NCBI RefSeq assembly: GCF_025770725.1
Contig: NZ_JANZKZ010000004.1
Location: 1 to 64,000, forward strand
Length of the DNA stretch: 64,000 nt
Source of the DNA: Sulfurospirillum oryzae
GTDB taxonomy: Bacteria; Campylobacterota; Campylobacteria; Campylobacterales; Sulfurospirillaceae
Reading direction: 5' to 3'
Shown: piece by piece, positions 26,565 to 35,426 of the stretch
How positions within the stretch are numbered: the stretch's first letter is position 1
How the letters are laid out: the number at the start of each line of letters is the position of its first letter
Made by a program: the position numbers and the translations under genes
Notes under the pieces: model-generated
Databases searched by the model: none
What the model was told of the DNA's origin: nothing
Seen by the model: the letters and a program-made list of their open reading frames with translations, nothing else

Positions 26565-26628
26565 TCAAACTTTATTACGTTTGTTATCAAACTTTGTTGG
26601 TCATTCTCAAACTTTATTTCTTTTTACA
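26565..26628 (-). repeat. Tn7-like right end with three TnsB-type repeats
   Basis: On the minus strand the core AAAGTTTGA appears at 26615-26607, 26595-26587 and 26573-26565, spaced 20 and 22 bases apart, inside the terminal TGT at 26628. The dense spacing resembles the right end of Tn7. The repeats fill almost the whole gap between the mnmG stop and the tnsE start. Confidence 0.88.
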
Positions 26629-28482
26629 AAAAATTTTGATATACACATGTAAAATATCCAATGCTGCGGGTGTGATTCCGCTAATTTCACTGGCTGCAAA
26701 AAGTGTTGGAGGATTGAAGCGTTGCAACTTCTCCACGACTTCGTTACTGAGCCCTGAGATTGAGCTAAAATCCATCATTGGAGGAATCTTAACATTGATC
26801 ATCTCTTTCATCGTGTCTATTTGATCTTTTTGTTTTTCAATATAATTTTTATACTTCGCTTCAATCAAAATTTGCTCTTTGGCGTCTTCGCTAAATTCTG
26901 TTACTAGTGGCGCTAATTTTTCCAGTTTTTCTACGGTAAATTCTGAACGTGCAACAATCTTTTGAAGCGTTACTTTATCGGTGATCTTCTCTTCACCAAT
27001 ATTGGCTAAAAAGGCGTTGTTTTCATTGGATGGTGTCAGCGTTGTCTCTTCAAGATAGGCAAGCCCCTCATTTAACTGCATCTGTTTTTTCACCACACGT
27101 TCATGGGTTTGCTCATCAATCAGACCAATTTTATAGCCGTACGGCGTGAGTCTTAAGTCTGCATTGTCCTCGCGTAAAAGCAGACGATACTCGGCACGAC
27201 TTGTAAACATACGGTATGGCTCTTTTGTCCCTTTAGTGACCAAATCGTCAATCAAAACACCAATGTAGGCTTCATCACGTCTTAAAATCAAAGGCTCTTC
27301 ATCTCTAAGAGAAAGTGATGCGTTAATGCCTGCCATCAAACCTTGTGCCGCAGCTTCTTCATAGCCAGTGGTTCCATTGATTTGACCAGCGCAATACAAA
27401 CCTGAGACTTTTTTGGTCTCAAGCGTATGTTTCAGCTCGGTGGGATCAACATAATCGTACTCGATAGCATAACCAAAGCGGACAATCTTTGCATTTTCCA
27501 TTCCCTCAACGGAGTGGATCATGCCAAGCTGTGTATCGGTTGGAAGAGAGGTGCTAAAGCCATTGATGTAGTATTCGGTAGCTTCTCTTGTTTGAGGCTC
27601 AACAAAAAGATGGTGGCGTTCTTTGTCTCGGAAACGGTTGATTTTATCTTCAATGCTAGGGCAATAACGTGGCCCTATGCCCTCAATCTGTCCTGTAAAA
27701 AGGGGCGCTCTGTGAAAGTTACTTTCGATGATGGTGTGGGTCTCTTCATTGGTATAAGCGATGTAACAAGGAAGTTGGAAAGGTTTAAATGTCGATCGGT
27801 CGGTTCTAAAACTAAACGGCAGAGGATTCTCGTCACCTGGTTGAAGCTCCATTTTGGAAAAATCAATGGTTTTGGCATCAATTCTTGCACAGGTGCCTGT
27901 TTTAAGGCGACCCATTGTGATGCCTAGCGATTTAATGGATGCGGAGAGTTTGACGGAAGGAAATTCTCCCACGCGACCTGATTCATGCTTGTATTCACCA
28001 ATGTGAATGAGCCCTCGTAAAAAAGTTCCTGTGGTGATAATAATTTTTTGTGCATGGTAATGGTTTCCCATCGCGGTAATAACACCGGTTACTTTGCCTT
28101 CTTCAGTGAGAATCTCTTCGGCAACTTCTTGCGCGACACTCAGATTTTCAGTGTTTAAAACGACGGTGCGCATGTAGATGCGGTATCTGTCCATATCAAT
28201 TTGTGCGCGGCTACCACGAACAGCAGGGCCTTTTGAGAGATTAAGCGTGCGAAACTGAATACCCGCAGCATCGGTTGCAAGTGCCATCTGCCCGCCAAGA
28301 GCGTCAAGTTCTTTGACCAAGTGTCCTTTGGCAAGACCACCAATAGCAGGGTTGCAGCTAGCCGCCCCAATTTGTTCCGCTAAAATAGAGATAAGAAGGG
28401 TTTTATGTCCCAACCTTGCGGACGCCAAAGAGGCTTCAATACCTGCGTGTCCACCACCAATTACAATAACATCATATTTCAT
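26614..28482 (-). CDS. mnmG: tRNA uridine 5-carboxymethylaminomethyl modification enzyme MnmG (GidA)
   Basis: The 622-residue protein has the FAD-binding GGGHAG motif at residues 8-13, the family phrase SCNPAIGG (about 44-51), and the C-terminal [12 protein letters not shown] and YIGVLIDDL stretches. With MnmE it modifies the wobble uridine of several tRNAs. The ATG at 28482 gives normal length; upstream in-frame codons would add 32 residues without support. The last four codons (Cys, three Lys) and the stop come from the right end of the transposon. Rejoining the flanks through one AAAAA copy gives an ancestral end Asn-Lys-Lys-stop. Confidence 0.97.
   Translation of the reverse strand: MKYDVIVIGGGHAGIEASLASARLGHKTLLISILAEQIGAASCNPAIGGLAKGHLVKELDALGGQMALATDAAGIQFRTLNLSKGPAVRGSRAQIDMDRYRIYMRTVVLNTENLSVAQEVAEEILTEEGKVTGVITAMGNHYHAQKIIITTGTFLRGLIHIGEYKHESGRVGEFPSVKLSASIKSLGITMGRLKTGTCARIDAKTIDFSKMELQPGDENPLPFSFRTDRSTFKPFQLPCYIAYTNEETHTIIESNFHRAPLFTGQIEGIGPRYCPSIEDKINRFRDKERHHLFVEPQTREATEYYINGFSTSLPTDTQLGMIHSVEGMENAKIVRFGYAIEYDYVDPTELKHTLETKKVSGLYCAGQINGTTGYEEAAAQGLMAGINASLSLRDEEPLILRRDEAYIGVLIDDLVTKGTKEPYRMFTSRAEYRLLLREDNADLRLTPYGYKIGLIDEQTHERVVKKQMQLNEGLAYLEETTLTPSNENNAFLANIGEEKITDKVTLQKIVARSEFTVEKLEKLAPLVTEFSEDAKEQILIEAKYKNYIEKQKDQIDTMKEMINVKIPPMMDFSSISGLSNEVVEKLQRFNPPTLFAASEISGITPAALDILHVYIKIFCKKK
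26629..26633. repeat. Target-site duplication, right copy (AAAAA)
   Basis: Five A residues directly follow the right terminal ACA (TGT on the minus strand). This copy lies inside the mnmG coding sequence. Confidence 0.8.
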
Positions 28483-28519
28483 AATACTAATACCTTCAAT
28501 ACATACTATAGTTTTTATC

Positions 28520-28525
28520 ATTATA
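28520..28525 (-). promoter_or_regulatory. mnmG -10 box
   Basis: TATAAT on the minus strand lies about 38 bases before the mnmG ATG. Transcripts from here could continue through the transposon end into tnsE. Confidence 0.5.
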
Positions 28526-28711
28526 CTACGAATTGACTGTATATTAAATTGAGAAAATAAAACTAAATAAATGGACATTGGCGCAAAACAAGGCGCATTA
28601 AATCTTTACATGTAAAAGCTTTTTTGTCATTTGATTATTTATTAGCCTCCTTATTTTAATCGAACTGTGATACCATTATTTCAAAATTTTTCTTCCGTTT
28701 AGGAGAAGGTG

Positions 28712-29440
28712 ATGATCAAATTAAACTGTGATGCTGGCGAGAGCTTTGGCTCTTGGAAAATGGGGCTTGATGAAGCCATAATGCCTTATGTTGATATGGC
28801 GAATTTTGCCTGTGGCTTTCATGCGGGAGATCCTGTGATTATGGATAGGTCGATTAAATTAGCCCTAAAACACGGCGTTACCATTGGCGCACACCCTGCG
28901 TATCCTGATTTGGTGGGCTTTGGTAGACGCAGCATGGTCTGTTCTCTTGAAGAGGTTGAAACAATGGTCATTTACCAAATTGGCGCACTTCAAGCTTTTG
29001 TGGCGGCAAATGATGCAACGCTTTCGTATGTCAAACCTCATGGAGGGCTTTACAATGACATGATGAAAGATGAGCGCATTTTCAAAGCGGTAGCAACGGC
29101 AGTTGCACGTTTGAACCCAAAACTTAAACTGATGATTCTTTCCATGGTCGACACCTCAAAGCAAGAAGCGATTGCCAAAGAGCTTGGTTTGGAGCTGATC
29201 TATGAAGTCTTTGCAGATAGAGCGTATGATGAGAGCGGTTTATTGGTTCCACGTACTCAAAAAGGGGCTGTGTTGCATGATGTGGAGGCGGTCATTGAGC
29301 GGTTAAAATTGCTTCAAAAAGAGGGTGTTCTTGAGACCATTTCGGGTAAAAAGATCGCACTTCGTGCCGATACCTTGTGTGTGCATGGCGATAATGAAGA
29401 AGCCGTTAAAATGGTAGAAACTCTTAGGAAAAGCATGTGA
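28712..29440 (+). CDS. pxpA: 5-oxoprolinase subunit A (LamB/YcsF family)
   Basis: This 242-residue protein begins with LNCDAGESFG, the LamB/YcsF signature. It continues with ANFACGFHAGDP (about 30-41), GAHPAYPDL (about 58-66) and VKPHGGLYN (about 107-115), with the His and Asp residues of the active site. PxpABC cleaves 5-oxoproline to glutamate using ATP and so repairs a by-product of glutamine and glutathione turnover. The ATG at 28712 has AGGAG at 28701-28705. A perfect copy of the iterated palindrome is about 100 bases upstream. The gene overlaps pxpB by four bases. Confidence 0.95.
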   Translation: MIKLNCDAGESFGSWKMGLDEAIMPYVDMANFACGFHAGDPVIMDRSIKLALKHGVTIGAHPAYPDLVGFGRRSMVCSLEEVETMVIYQIGALQAFVAANDATLSYVKPHGGLYNDMMKDERIFKAVATAVARLNPKLKLMILSMVDTSKQEAIAKELGLELIYEVFADRAYDESGLLVPRTQKGAVLHDVEAVIERLKLLQKEGVLETISGKKIALRADTLCVHGDNEEAVKMVETLRKSM

Positions 29441-30120
29441 GCCGCGTTTATAAAATTGCCTCAGAGTCGTCCGTTATTGTCTATTTTGGAAGTACCATAG
29501 AGCCTGCTATTTCGCAAGAGGTGCAAAAAAGTTATCTGGCTTTAAAAGCGGAAAAGTGTGACGGTTTTTTTGAGATTATTCCCTCTTACGCATCACTGAT
29601 GGTTAGTTATGATGTGATTCAATTTGATTTTGACGGGGTGTGTGAGAAAATTGAGAAGATCATCCATCATGCCGAAGAAATCACGATGAGTGAGCCTAAA
29701 ATCATTACGATTCCGACCTATTATGGACTTGAAGTTGGGCTGGATTTAGAGCTTCTCTCACAAGAGAAAAACCTGAGTGTGGAAGAGATTATCGCTTTAC
29801 ATGTAAAAGGGTTGTACAGTGTTTATGCCATTGGGTTTGCGCCTGGTTTTGCGTATCTTGGCGAAATCGATGAGCGTTTAGCCACTTCAAGACTCGCTAG
29901 CCCAAGGAAATCTGTTCCCAAAGGGAGTGTTTCCATTGCAGACAGACAAACAGCCGTCTATCCAACCCAAAGCCCTGGAGGATGGAAGGTGTTGGGGCGT
30001 ACACCCACAGCCATGTTTGATGCCTCTTATGATGGACTTTCCCTTTTACATGTAGGCGATCATGTGAAATTTGAACCGATCTGTAAAGAGGAATTTTTAA
30101 GACTAGGAGGCACGTTATGA
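29437..30120 (+). CDS. pxpB: 5-oxoprolinase subunit B (KipI family)
   Basis: The 227-residue protein has the KipI-type core: IPSYASLMVSYD in the N-terminal domain (about 48-59), and YAIGFAPGFAYLG (about 131-143), SPRKSVPKGSV (about 155-165) and YPTQSPGGWKVLGRTP (about 175-190) in the cyclophilin-like C-terminal domain. It works with PxpC as the ATP-dependent half of 5-oxoprolinase. The GTG start overlaps the pxpA stop, and the stop overlaps pxpC (ATGA). The gene carries two copies of the iterated palindrome. Confidence 0.94.
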   Translation: MSRVYKIASESSVIVYFGSTIEPAISQEVQKSYLALKAEKCDGFFEIIPSYASLMVSYDVIQFDFDGVCEKIEKIIHHAEEITMSEPKIITIPTYYGLEVGLDLELLSQEKNLSVEEIIALHVKGLYSVYAIGFAPGFAYLGEIDERLATSRLASPRKSVPKGSVSIADRQTAVYPTQSPGGWKVLGRTPTAMFDASYDGLSLLHVGDHVKFEPICKEEFLRLGGTL

Positions 30121-31049
30121 GTAGAGGCTTCTTCGTCGAAAATGGTGGTGTTCAAAGCTGTATCCAAGATGCGGGGCGCAGAGGTTTTAGCGATATTGGT
30201 CTTACCCAAAGTGGGGCTATGGATGAGATGGCATTTGGTTATGCCAACTTTTTAGTCGGTAATGATTTTAATACCCCAGCCATTGAAATAGCGTTGGGAG
30301 GAACAGTGCTCAAAGCACAAAGCGATATGTGCATTGCCATTTGCGGCGCAACGATGCATCCAAAGCTCAATGGTCACACCATTAGTTTGTGGCAAATCCA
30401 TCAACTTCAAAAAGGTGATACACTCTCTTTTGGCTATGCCAGTGAAGGGCAGTTTGCTTACCTCTCCGTTGCGGGAGGTTTTCAAACGCCACATCTTTAC
30501 GGTAGTTTTTCAACCAGTGTCAAAGAGGGGCTGGGTGGCATTGAAGGAAGAAAGCTCAAAGCGGGCGACCAACTTCCTACTTCTGGGGCGCGTTGTCCAA
30601 GGGATAGACGTAAACTTGAAAAACAGCATATACCACACTATCCGGATGAAATAACCTTGCGTTTAGTGAAAGGCTACCAAGAAGCTATGTTTGACAGCAA
30701 AGCACAAGAGACATTTTTTAACAGTGTTTACACCTTTAAAGGTGAGGGTGATCGTATGGGGTATCGTTTGAGTGGAGGAAAAGTAGCTCCCAGTGCAAGC
30801 GGAATTCTCTCTGAGCCTATTTGCTATGGGGCGGTGCAAATCCCAAGTCATGGTGAGCCGATTGTGCTTTTAAAAGAGCGCCAAACCATTGGGGGTTACC
30901 CTAAAATTGGCTCCGTTATTGGTGTGGATTGTTTCAAACTCGCGCAACTTCGAGCAGGCGGACGTGTTCGTTTCAAAGAGATAAGTCTTGAAGAAGCAAG
31001 GGCGATAACACTTGCTTTTTATCGCTTTTTTGGACAGAAGGGAGTGTAG
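30117..31049 (+). CDS. pxpC: 5-oxoprolinase subunit C (KipA family)
   Basis: The protein is 310 residues. It matches the biotin-dependent carboxylase-like KipA family: SCIQDAGRRGFSDIGL near the N-terminus, GAMDEMAF (about 32-39), SVAGGF (about 119-124), GDRMGYRLSG (about 211-220) and KERQTIGGYPKIG (about 250-262). It completes the PxpABC complex. Translation is coupled to pxpB by a four-base overlap. A strong intrinsic terminator overlaps the stop codon. Confidence 0.94.
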   Translation: MSRGFFVENGGVQSCIQDAGRRGFSDIGLTQSGAMDEMAFGYANFLVGNDFNTPAIEIALGGTVLKAQSDMCIAICGATMHPKLNGHTISLWQIHQLQKGDTLSFGYASEGQFAYLSVAGGFQTPHLYGSFSTSVKEGLGGIEGRKLKAGDQLPTSGARCPRDRRKLEKQHIPHYPDEITLRLVKGYQEAMFDSKAQETFFNSVYTFKGEGDRMGYRLSGGKVAPSASGILSEPICYGAVQIPSHGEPIVLLKERQTIGGYPKIGSVIGVDCFKLAQLRAGGRVRFKEISLEEARAITLAFYRFFGQKGV

Positions 31050-31063
31050 AAACACTCCCTTTT
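31040..31063 (+). terminator. Intrinsic terminator of the pxpABC operon
   Basis: GGGAGTGT (31040-31047), a four-base loop AGAA and ACACTCCC (31052-31059) form a perfect 8-bp stem followed by TTTT. The left arm includes the pxpC stop region, and the convergent receptor gene ends two bases beyond, so it may work for both. Confidence 0.85.
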
Positions 31064-31064
31064 A

Positions 31065-33020
31065 TCAGGTTCTAAAGTTTTCTAAAACCCTGTTAAGTTT
31101 TTCGGTCAAGTCACTGAGGTGTTCTGTTGCACTACTGACTTCTTCCATACTGCGTGTATTACTAATCGTGATGGTATTGATCTCTTCAATCTTTTTCACG
31201 ATGGCATCAACTTTAGTCCCTGTTTGAATATAATCTTTGACAGTGTTTTCACTTGAAATCGTGGCATTATCCATAATGACCGCTGTTTCATTGATATTTT
31301 TCTCCACTTCTGAAGCAATTTTTGTAAGGGTTTCCATGCTTTTAGAATTGGCGTTCATGTGATCACTCGCATCGTTGATAGCTTGGACGATGACATTAAT
31401 GGTTGCATTGATCTCGGTAAGGCTTTTTTGGGTACGTTCAGCCAAATTTCTCACTTCATCCGCAACAACGGCAAAACCACGTCCATGTTCTCCCGCACGC
31501 GCTGCTTCGATAGCGGCATTAAGGGCTAAAAGATTGGTCTGGTCGGCAATATCGGAGATAACAGTTAAAACCCCTTTGACTTGGTCAGCGTCAGTGCTTA
31601 ATTGGGCTATTTGGCGTGCTAATTCTCCTTCGGTATGTGCGCTGGATTGAACTTGGTCAGCCATTTTTATAATTTGATTTTTTGCATTAATCAGTTTTGA
31701 ATGTGCTTCAGCAATCTCTTCTTCTGACTTTTTAGCTTTTTGAAGTGAGAGTGAAAGCTCTTCTTTGATACTTCGTGACATGGTATTGGTCTCATAAACA
31801 ATAGACGATGTGTTTTCCGCACGTTTTCCTACTTCAAGAGCCGTAGAACTCAGCTCATTGGCTACCGAAGCATTTTCATGGCTGGACGATTTTGCCATGC
31901 TAACGGTGTTGCGCACTTTATCGATAAAGAGGTTAAATGCCACAGATGCAAGACCTATTTCATCGCCACTGAGAACATCCATTTTTTTGGTGAGGTCACC
32001 ATCGCCACTGGCGAGATTGTCAGCTCGTGCTTTGAGTTCTTTAACCGGATCAATAACGGCTTTTTTCAAGGTTATAACCAACATTGCCATGATAAGTATA
32101 GTGATGATGGACATGGTAATAATAAGCTTTATTAACACATATTGTGCTTCATGTACAGCTGACTTGACGGCATCTAATCTTTTTGCAATGAGGACTTCAC
32201 CAATGCGGTTGCCTTCAAAGCCTTTGATCTCTTGTCGAACAATAAAAAAGTTTGGTGTTGAAAAAGCGTGACCTTGACTTCCTAAATCTAAATCTTTTAT
32301 TTCGTTAAAAAGAGCCATGTCGGTATCCGCTTTAGGCTGAGATAACGCAGTCTCTTTGGCTAAAAGCGCATCTTTGGCATCGGCACTGAGATTGAGGTGT
32401 TTTTTGTCCGTTAAAAAAATGACACGAGCATCAAGATCGTGTTTAGCCGTTTTGACAATGTCATCAAAACCAAGTATAAACTCTACTGAACCTAGATACT
32501 CTCCACCGTCGTTCAACACAGGGGCAAGACCGCGCGCTGACATACCAGCCACACCCATTTCAATGGCATACATAGGTGCTTTGGTCTCTTTAACTTTTTT
32601 GATACTTGGTCTAAAAGAAGAGAGGTCATCGCCAAATTTATTCGGGCTCCATTGGCGCAAGAAGCTTTTAATGTCTTTTGTATGAATATGAATCTGAGGG
32701 TTTTTGCTTTCAGCATAAGTCGTGAAAGATTTGACAATTTCATTGAGCCCTTTGAGCGCCGATTTACGATCACCTGTCTCTAAAGCATTGAGTACATTGT
32801 CATTGCTTCCCAAGACGATTGCATTGGTAAGACAGACCTCTTTTTTGGTTTCCATTTGGTTAGTAATATAAACGTCTAGGTTTATTTTCTCTTTATCGTA
32901 AACATTGTTTTCAATGTCTTTGATACTCAAGTAAGAAGAAAAAAGTATCAGTATAAAGCCAATTACAAGTCCTCCAAAAAGAGGAATGTAAATTTTCTGC
33001 GAAATTGTCCAGTTGCCCAT
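31065..33020 (-). CDS. Methyl-accepting chemotaxis protein with periplasmic double-Cache sensor
   Basis: The protein is 651 residues. A first transmembrane helix (about 9-29) is followed by a periplasmic region (about 30-285) whose [15 protein letters not shown] and SARGLAPV segments fit the dCache_3 family. Then come a second transmembrane helix (about 293-316), a HAMP domain (about 317-370) and a cytoplasmic signalling domain with the conserved hairpin [20 protein letters not shown] (about 503-522). It would sense an extracellular ligand and control the CheA kinase; the ligand is unknown. I chose the ATG at 33020 because AGGAG precedes it by eight bases. Confidence 0.95.
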   Translation of the reverse strand: MGNWTISQKIYIPLFGGLVIGFILILFSSYLSIKDIENNVYDKEKINLDVYITNQMETKKEVCLTNAIVLGSNDNVLNALETGDRKSALKGLNEIVKSFTTYAESKNPQIHIHTKDIKSFLRQWSPNKFGDDLSSFRPSIKKVKETKAPMYAIEMGVAGMSARGLAPVLNDGGEYLGSVEFILGFDDIVKTAKHDLDARVIFLTDKKHLNLSADAKDALLAKETALSQPKADTDMALFNEIKDLDLGSQGHAFSTPNFFIVRQEIKGFEGNRIGEVLIAKRLDAVKSAVHEAQYVLIKLIITMSIITILIMAMLVITLKKAVIDPVKELKARADNLASGDGDLTKKMDVLSGDEIGLASVAFNLFIDKVRNTVSMAKSSSHENASVANELSSTALEVGKRAENTSSIVYETNTMSRSIKEELSLSLQKAKKSEEEIAEAHSKLINAKNQIIKMADQVQSSAHTEGELARQIAQLSTDADQVKGVLTVISDIADQTNLLALNAAIEAARAGEHGRGFAVVADEVRNLAERTQKSLTEINATINVIVQAINDASDHMNANSKSMETLTKIASEVEKNINETAVIMDNATISSENTVKDYIQTGTKVDAIVKKIEEINTITISNTRSMEEVSSATEHLSDLTEKLNRVLENFRT

Positions 33021-33267
33021 CGTCAAATCTCCTAGTATCGTTTTAAATGATTATACTAAATCCACTCTATTTAAGTTGAATATTTCAAAAATATTCTCTC
33101 ATTATAAGTAATTTAATTCTTGAAATACATACTACCAAGAAAAAAAGGGGAAAAAAGGGGGAAAATGAGAAGTATGTAATCACAACAGGTCAAATATAAG
33201 GGGTTATGAAAGAAGTCTAATCCTAAAAGCGTTATAATAAAACATAAGAAATGTAAAAAGGTTATGT
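33021..33267. other. Divergent promoter region of the chemotaxis receptor and ribE
   Basis: TATAAT on the minus strand (33055-33050) fits the receptor gene and TATAAT on the plus strand (33233-33238) fits ribE. Between them is a pure purine run (33137-33165, with G4 and G5 tracts) framed by the inverted repeat TACATACT (33126-33133) and AGTATGTA (33171-33178). No gene is seen. Confidence 0.6.
33233..33238 (+). promoter_or_regulatory. ribE -10 box
   Basis: TATAAT lies 29 bases before the ribE ATG, which has its own AAAAGG ribosome site at 33256-33261. Confidence 0.5.
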
Positions 33268-33876
33268 ATGTTTACAGGGCTCATTCGAGAATTTGCAGAA
33301 GTTGTGAGTTATAGCAATAATATTTTAACGCTTAAAGCGGCATATAAACCCAAGATTGGCGATAGCATCGCGGTAAATGGGGCATGCTTAACGGTGACGC
33401 ATCTTTCATCCAGCGGATTTAGTGTGGAACTTTCCTTAGAAACAAGAGAATTGCTGGCACTTGAAAATCTTAATGGTAAAGTGCATATTGAGCCTGCCCT
33501 TGCGCTTGGAGATCGTCTTGATGGGCATATTGTACAAGGTCATGTGGATTGCGTAGGTGTGATACAAAGTTTTAACCAACGTGAAAATGGGCTTGATATC
33601 GAAGTTGGCATTCCTGAAAAATTTATCACGTTTGTGATTCCAAAAGGAAGCATTACCATTGATGGTGTGAGTTTGACGGTGAATGATGTCAGCAAAAAGA
33701 GTTTTCGTTTGACGATCATTCCACACACATTAGAAAAAACGCTGATAGGCGAGTATAAAATTGGGCGTAGGGTCAATGTTGAGACCGATATGTTTGCACG
33801 TTACCTTTACCACATGTTTCACAAAAAAGATGCGTTGGACTGGAATGGGGTTGATCGTATTATGGCGCTTTATTGA
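33268..33876 (+). CDS. ribE: Riboflavin synthase alpha chain
   Basis: This 202-residue protein starts with the invariant MFTGLI and contains two lumazine-binding repeats. Each has the pattern GDSIAVNGACLTV (about 32-44) and GSITIDGVSLTV (about 128-139). It condenses two molecules of 6,7-dimethyl-8-ribityllumazine to riboflavin. The stop overlaps the next start by one base (TGATG), so translation of pgeF is probably coupled. Confidence 0.96.
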   Translation: MFTGLIREFAEVVSYSNNILTLKAAYKPKIGDSIAVNGACLTVTHLSSSGFSVELSLETRELLALENLNGKVHIEPALALGDRLDGHIVQGHVDCVGVIQSFNQRENGLDIEVGIPEKFITFVIPKGSITIDGVSLTVNDVSKKSFRLTIIPHTLEKTLIGEYKIGRRVNVETDMFARYLYHMFHKKDALDWNGVDRIMALY

Positions 33877-34550
33877 TGCAGCATTTTTTTACCAACCGTT
33901 TTGGAGGCGTGAGCCAACCACCCTTTGACAGCCTCAATTTAGGATTACATGTAAACGACACGGCTTTACATGTAAAGGAAAATAGAGAGCGCCTTAAAGC
34001 GCAATTGGGTGTTTCCAAACTGGTCTTTATGGATCAAATTCATAGTGATAAAATCGTTTTGATTGAAACAGGCTATGAAACGCCAGAGTGTGACGCCATG
34101 ATTTCCAATGTTCCTGATGTGGCGTTAGCGGTAATGGTGGCGGATTGTATTCCTATTTTATTTTACGATGGGGTGCATCAAGCTATTGGTGTGGCGCATG
34201 CGGGGCGTGTTGGAACACGCTTACATGTAGGGCAAAAAACGGCTCAGGCGATGTGTGAAACGTTTGGCTCATCTTTGGATGAGATGAAAATTTGGATGGG
34301 TCCTTCGATCCATTCATGCTGTTATGAGGTAGGCGTTGAGGCGACACTGGGGTTTGAAAAATTCTTACATGTAAAAGAAGGAAAGTACTTTTTGGATTTG
34401 CAAAATTATAACCGTGAAGCCTTTTTAGCTCTTGGCATTAAGCCAGAAAACCTTACGATTTCGGATGTATGTACGTGTTGTGATGCGGATTATTTTTCGT
34501 ATCGCAGAGAAAAACAGACGGGACGTTTTACAGGAGTCATTGTTTTATGA
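33876..34550 (+). CDS. pgeF: Multicopper-oxidase-like/PgeF family protein (YfiH, LACC1)
   Basis: The 224-residue protein starts MQHFFTNRFGGVS and contains MVADCIPIL (about 88-96), GVAHAGRVGT (about 106-115), GPSIHSCCYEVG (about 143-154) and CTCCDADYFSYRRE near the C-terminus. These supply the Cys and two His ligands of the single-zinc active site of the YfiH family. Family members edit wrongly amidated peptidoglycan precursors or act on purine nucleosides. The usual start signal gives way to the TGATG overlap with ribE. The gene holds four copies of the iterated palindrome within 432 bases, the densest cluster in the window. Confidence 0.9.
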   Translation: MQHFFTNRFGGVSQPPFDSLNLGLHVNDTALHVKENRERLKAQLGVSKLVFMDQIHSDKIVLIETGYETPECDAMISNVPDVALAVMVADCIPILFYDGVHQAIGVAHAGRVGTRLHVGQKTAQAMCETFGSSLDEMKIWMGPSIHSCCYEVGVEATLGFEKFLHVKEGKYFLDLQNYNREAFLALGIKPENLTISDVCTCCDADYFSYRREKQTGRFTGVIVL

Positions 34551-34795
34551 TACACAAGGGATTATCGCACTATCAGAGTGTGCAAAAGAGTGTTAAAGAG
34601 TTAGACAATAGCCATATCTTGGAAAAAATTATGGAAAAAGCGGCGATCTATGACATTGTTTTTTTACAAAATCGTTCTTTGATGGAAACGATTGTGAATT
34701 CGCCAGAGAAAAAAGTGGATGAACAGGTGATACTTCACATTGAAAAGCTCCTCTTGTGGCTTGTTCAGACGCAAGAGGAAGCGAAATTAAGCTAG
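34547..34795 (+). CDS. Small hypothetical protein
   Basis: This 82-residue protein is predicted mostly helical and soluble, with no motif I recognise. Its start overlaps the pgeF stop by four bases (ATGA), so it is the last gene of the ribE-pgeF unit. The convergent tpx gene ends one base after it. The overlap and the non-random charged helix pattern favour a real gene, but the function is unknown. Confidence 0.65.
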   Translation: MIHKGLSHYQSVQKSVKELDNSHILEKIMEKAAIYDIVFLQNRSLMETIVNSPEKKVDEQVILHIEKLLLWLVQTQEEAKLS

Positions 34796-34796
34796 A

Positions 34797-35339
34797 TTAC
34801 TTTGCGCCACAACCACATTTGTGCTCAGGTGTTGCGCTCTCTTTAAGGGCACACAATGCTGCTTCATAGTTAGGTTCTTCTGTAATTTCAGGACAGATCT
34901 CTTTGTAAACAACTTTACCGCTTTTGTTAACGACAAAAATAGCTCTTGCACTTAAACCTTTAAGTGGACCATCTACAATTAAAACACCATAAGCGTTTGC
35001 AACAGCTCTTTCTCTAAAGTCACTACCTACTTGTAGGTTCTCGATGCCCTCAGTGGTACAAAAACGTCCCATTGCAAAAGGAAGGTCCATAGAAACAACG
35101 GTGACTGTTGCGTTAGGAATGGCAGCAGCTTTTGTGTTAAATGTACGGGTCTCTTGCGCACAAACCGCTGTATCGAGTGAAGGTACAATAACGATAACTT
35201 GAGCTTTATCACTTGCTCCACCGACACTAATTTCACTTAAATCTTTTGCAACGACTTTAACACTTGGTGCGTTGTCTCCTACATTGATTTCACTGCCTGC
35301 GAGTGTAACAAGATTGCCTTTGAGGTTGGTTGTTGCCAT
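34797..35339 (-). CDS. tpx: Thiol peroxidase Tpx
   Basis: The protein is 180 residues of the atypical 2-Cys peroxiredoxin family. The peroxidatic Cys is in SLDTAVCAQET (about residue 60) and the resolving Cys in MGRFCTTEG (about 94); LKGLSARAIFV is the usual later segment. It reduces hydrogen peroxide and lipid hydroperoxides in the cytoplasm. The C-terminus is extended by a Cys-rich tail (HKCGCGAK) not typical of Tpx, which may bind metal. A minus-strand TATAAT (35376-35371) and an AAGGA ribosome site precede the start. Confidence 0.94.
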   Translation of the reverse strand: MATTNLKGNLVTLAGSEINVGDNAPSVKVVAKDLSEISVGGASDKAQVIVIVPSLDTAVCAQETRTFNTKAAAIPNATVTVVSMDLPFAMGRFCTTEGIENLQVGSDFRERAVANAYGVLIVDGPLKGLSARAIFVVNKSGKVVYKEICPEITEEPNYEAALCALKESATPEHKCGCGAK

Positions 35340-35426
35340 GTCTGTCCTTTTTTATAGAAAATATACAAAAATTATAGCCAACTCGGATAAATTATGTCTT
35401 AATTAAAATGGTTAATCCCAAAACTT

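Larger units (their letters stand above)
457..26628. mobile_element. Complete Tn7-like transposon (26,172 bp) carrying a phosphorothioation defence island
   Basis: Both termini begin with TGT when read inward. The outer 25 bases (457-481 and, on the minus strand, 26628-26604) match at 20 of 25 positions, including the block AAATAAAGTTTGA at the same offset. The element is flanked by AAAAA at 452-456 and AAAAA at 26629-26633, the 5-bp target duplication expected of Tn7-family elements. Inside are tnsA, tnsB, tnsC and tniQ at the left end and tnsE at the right end. The left end has widely spaced repeats (470-478, 593-601) and the right end closely spaced ones (26565-26573, 26587-26595, 26607-26615), the same asymmetry as Tn7 left and right ends. 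No cas genes or CRISPR array are present. Confidence 0.93.

Noticed and set aside
26614-26616. mnmG truncated by the transposon (pseudogene)
   Set aside because: Only about three codons are replaced and an in-frame stop is supplied; all known functional regions are intact.
457-26628. CRISPR-associated transposon
   Set aside because: The Tn7-like genes prompted a search for cas6/7/8 or cas12k and for regularly spaced repeats. None is present, and tnsE is the second selector instead.
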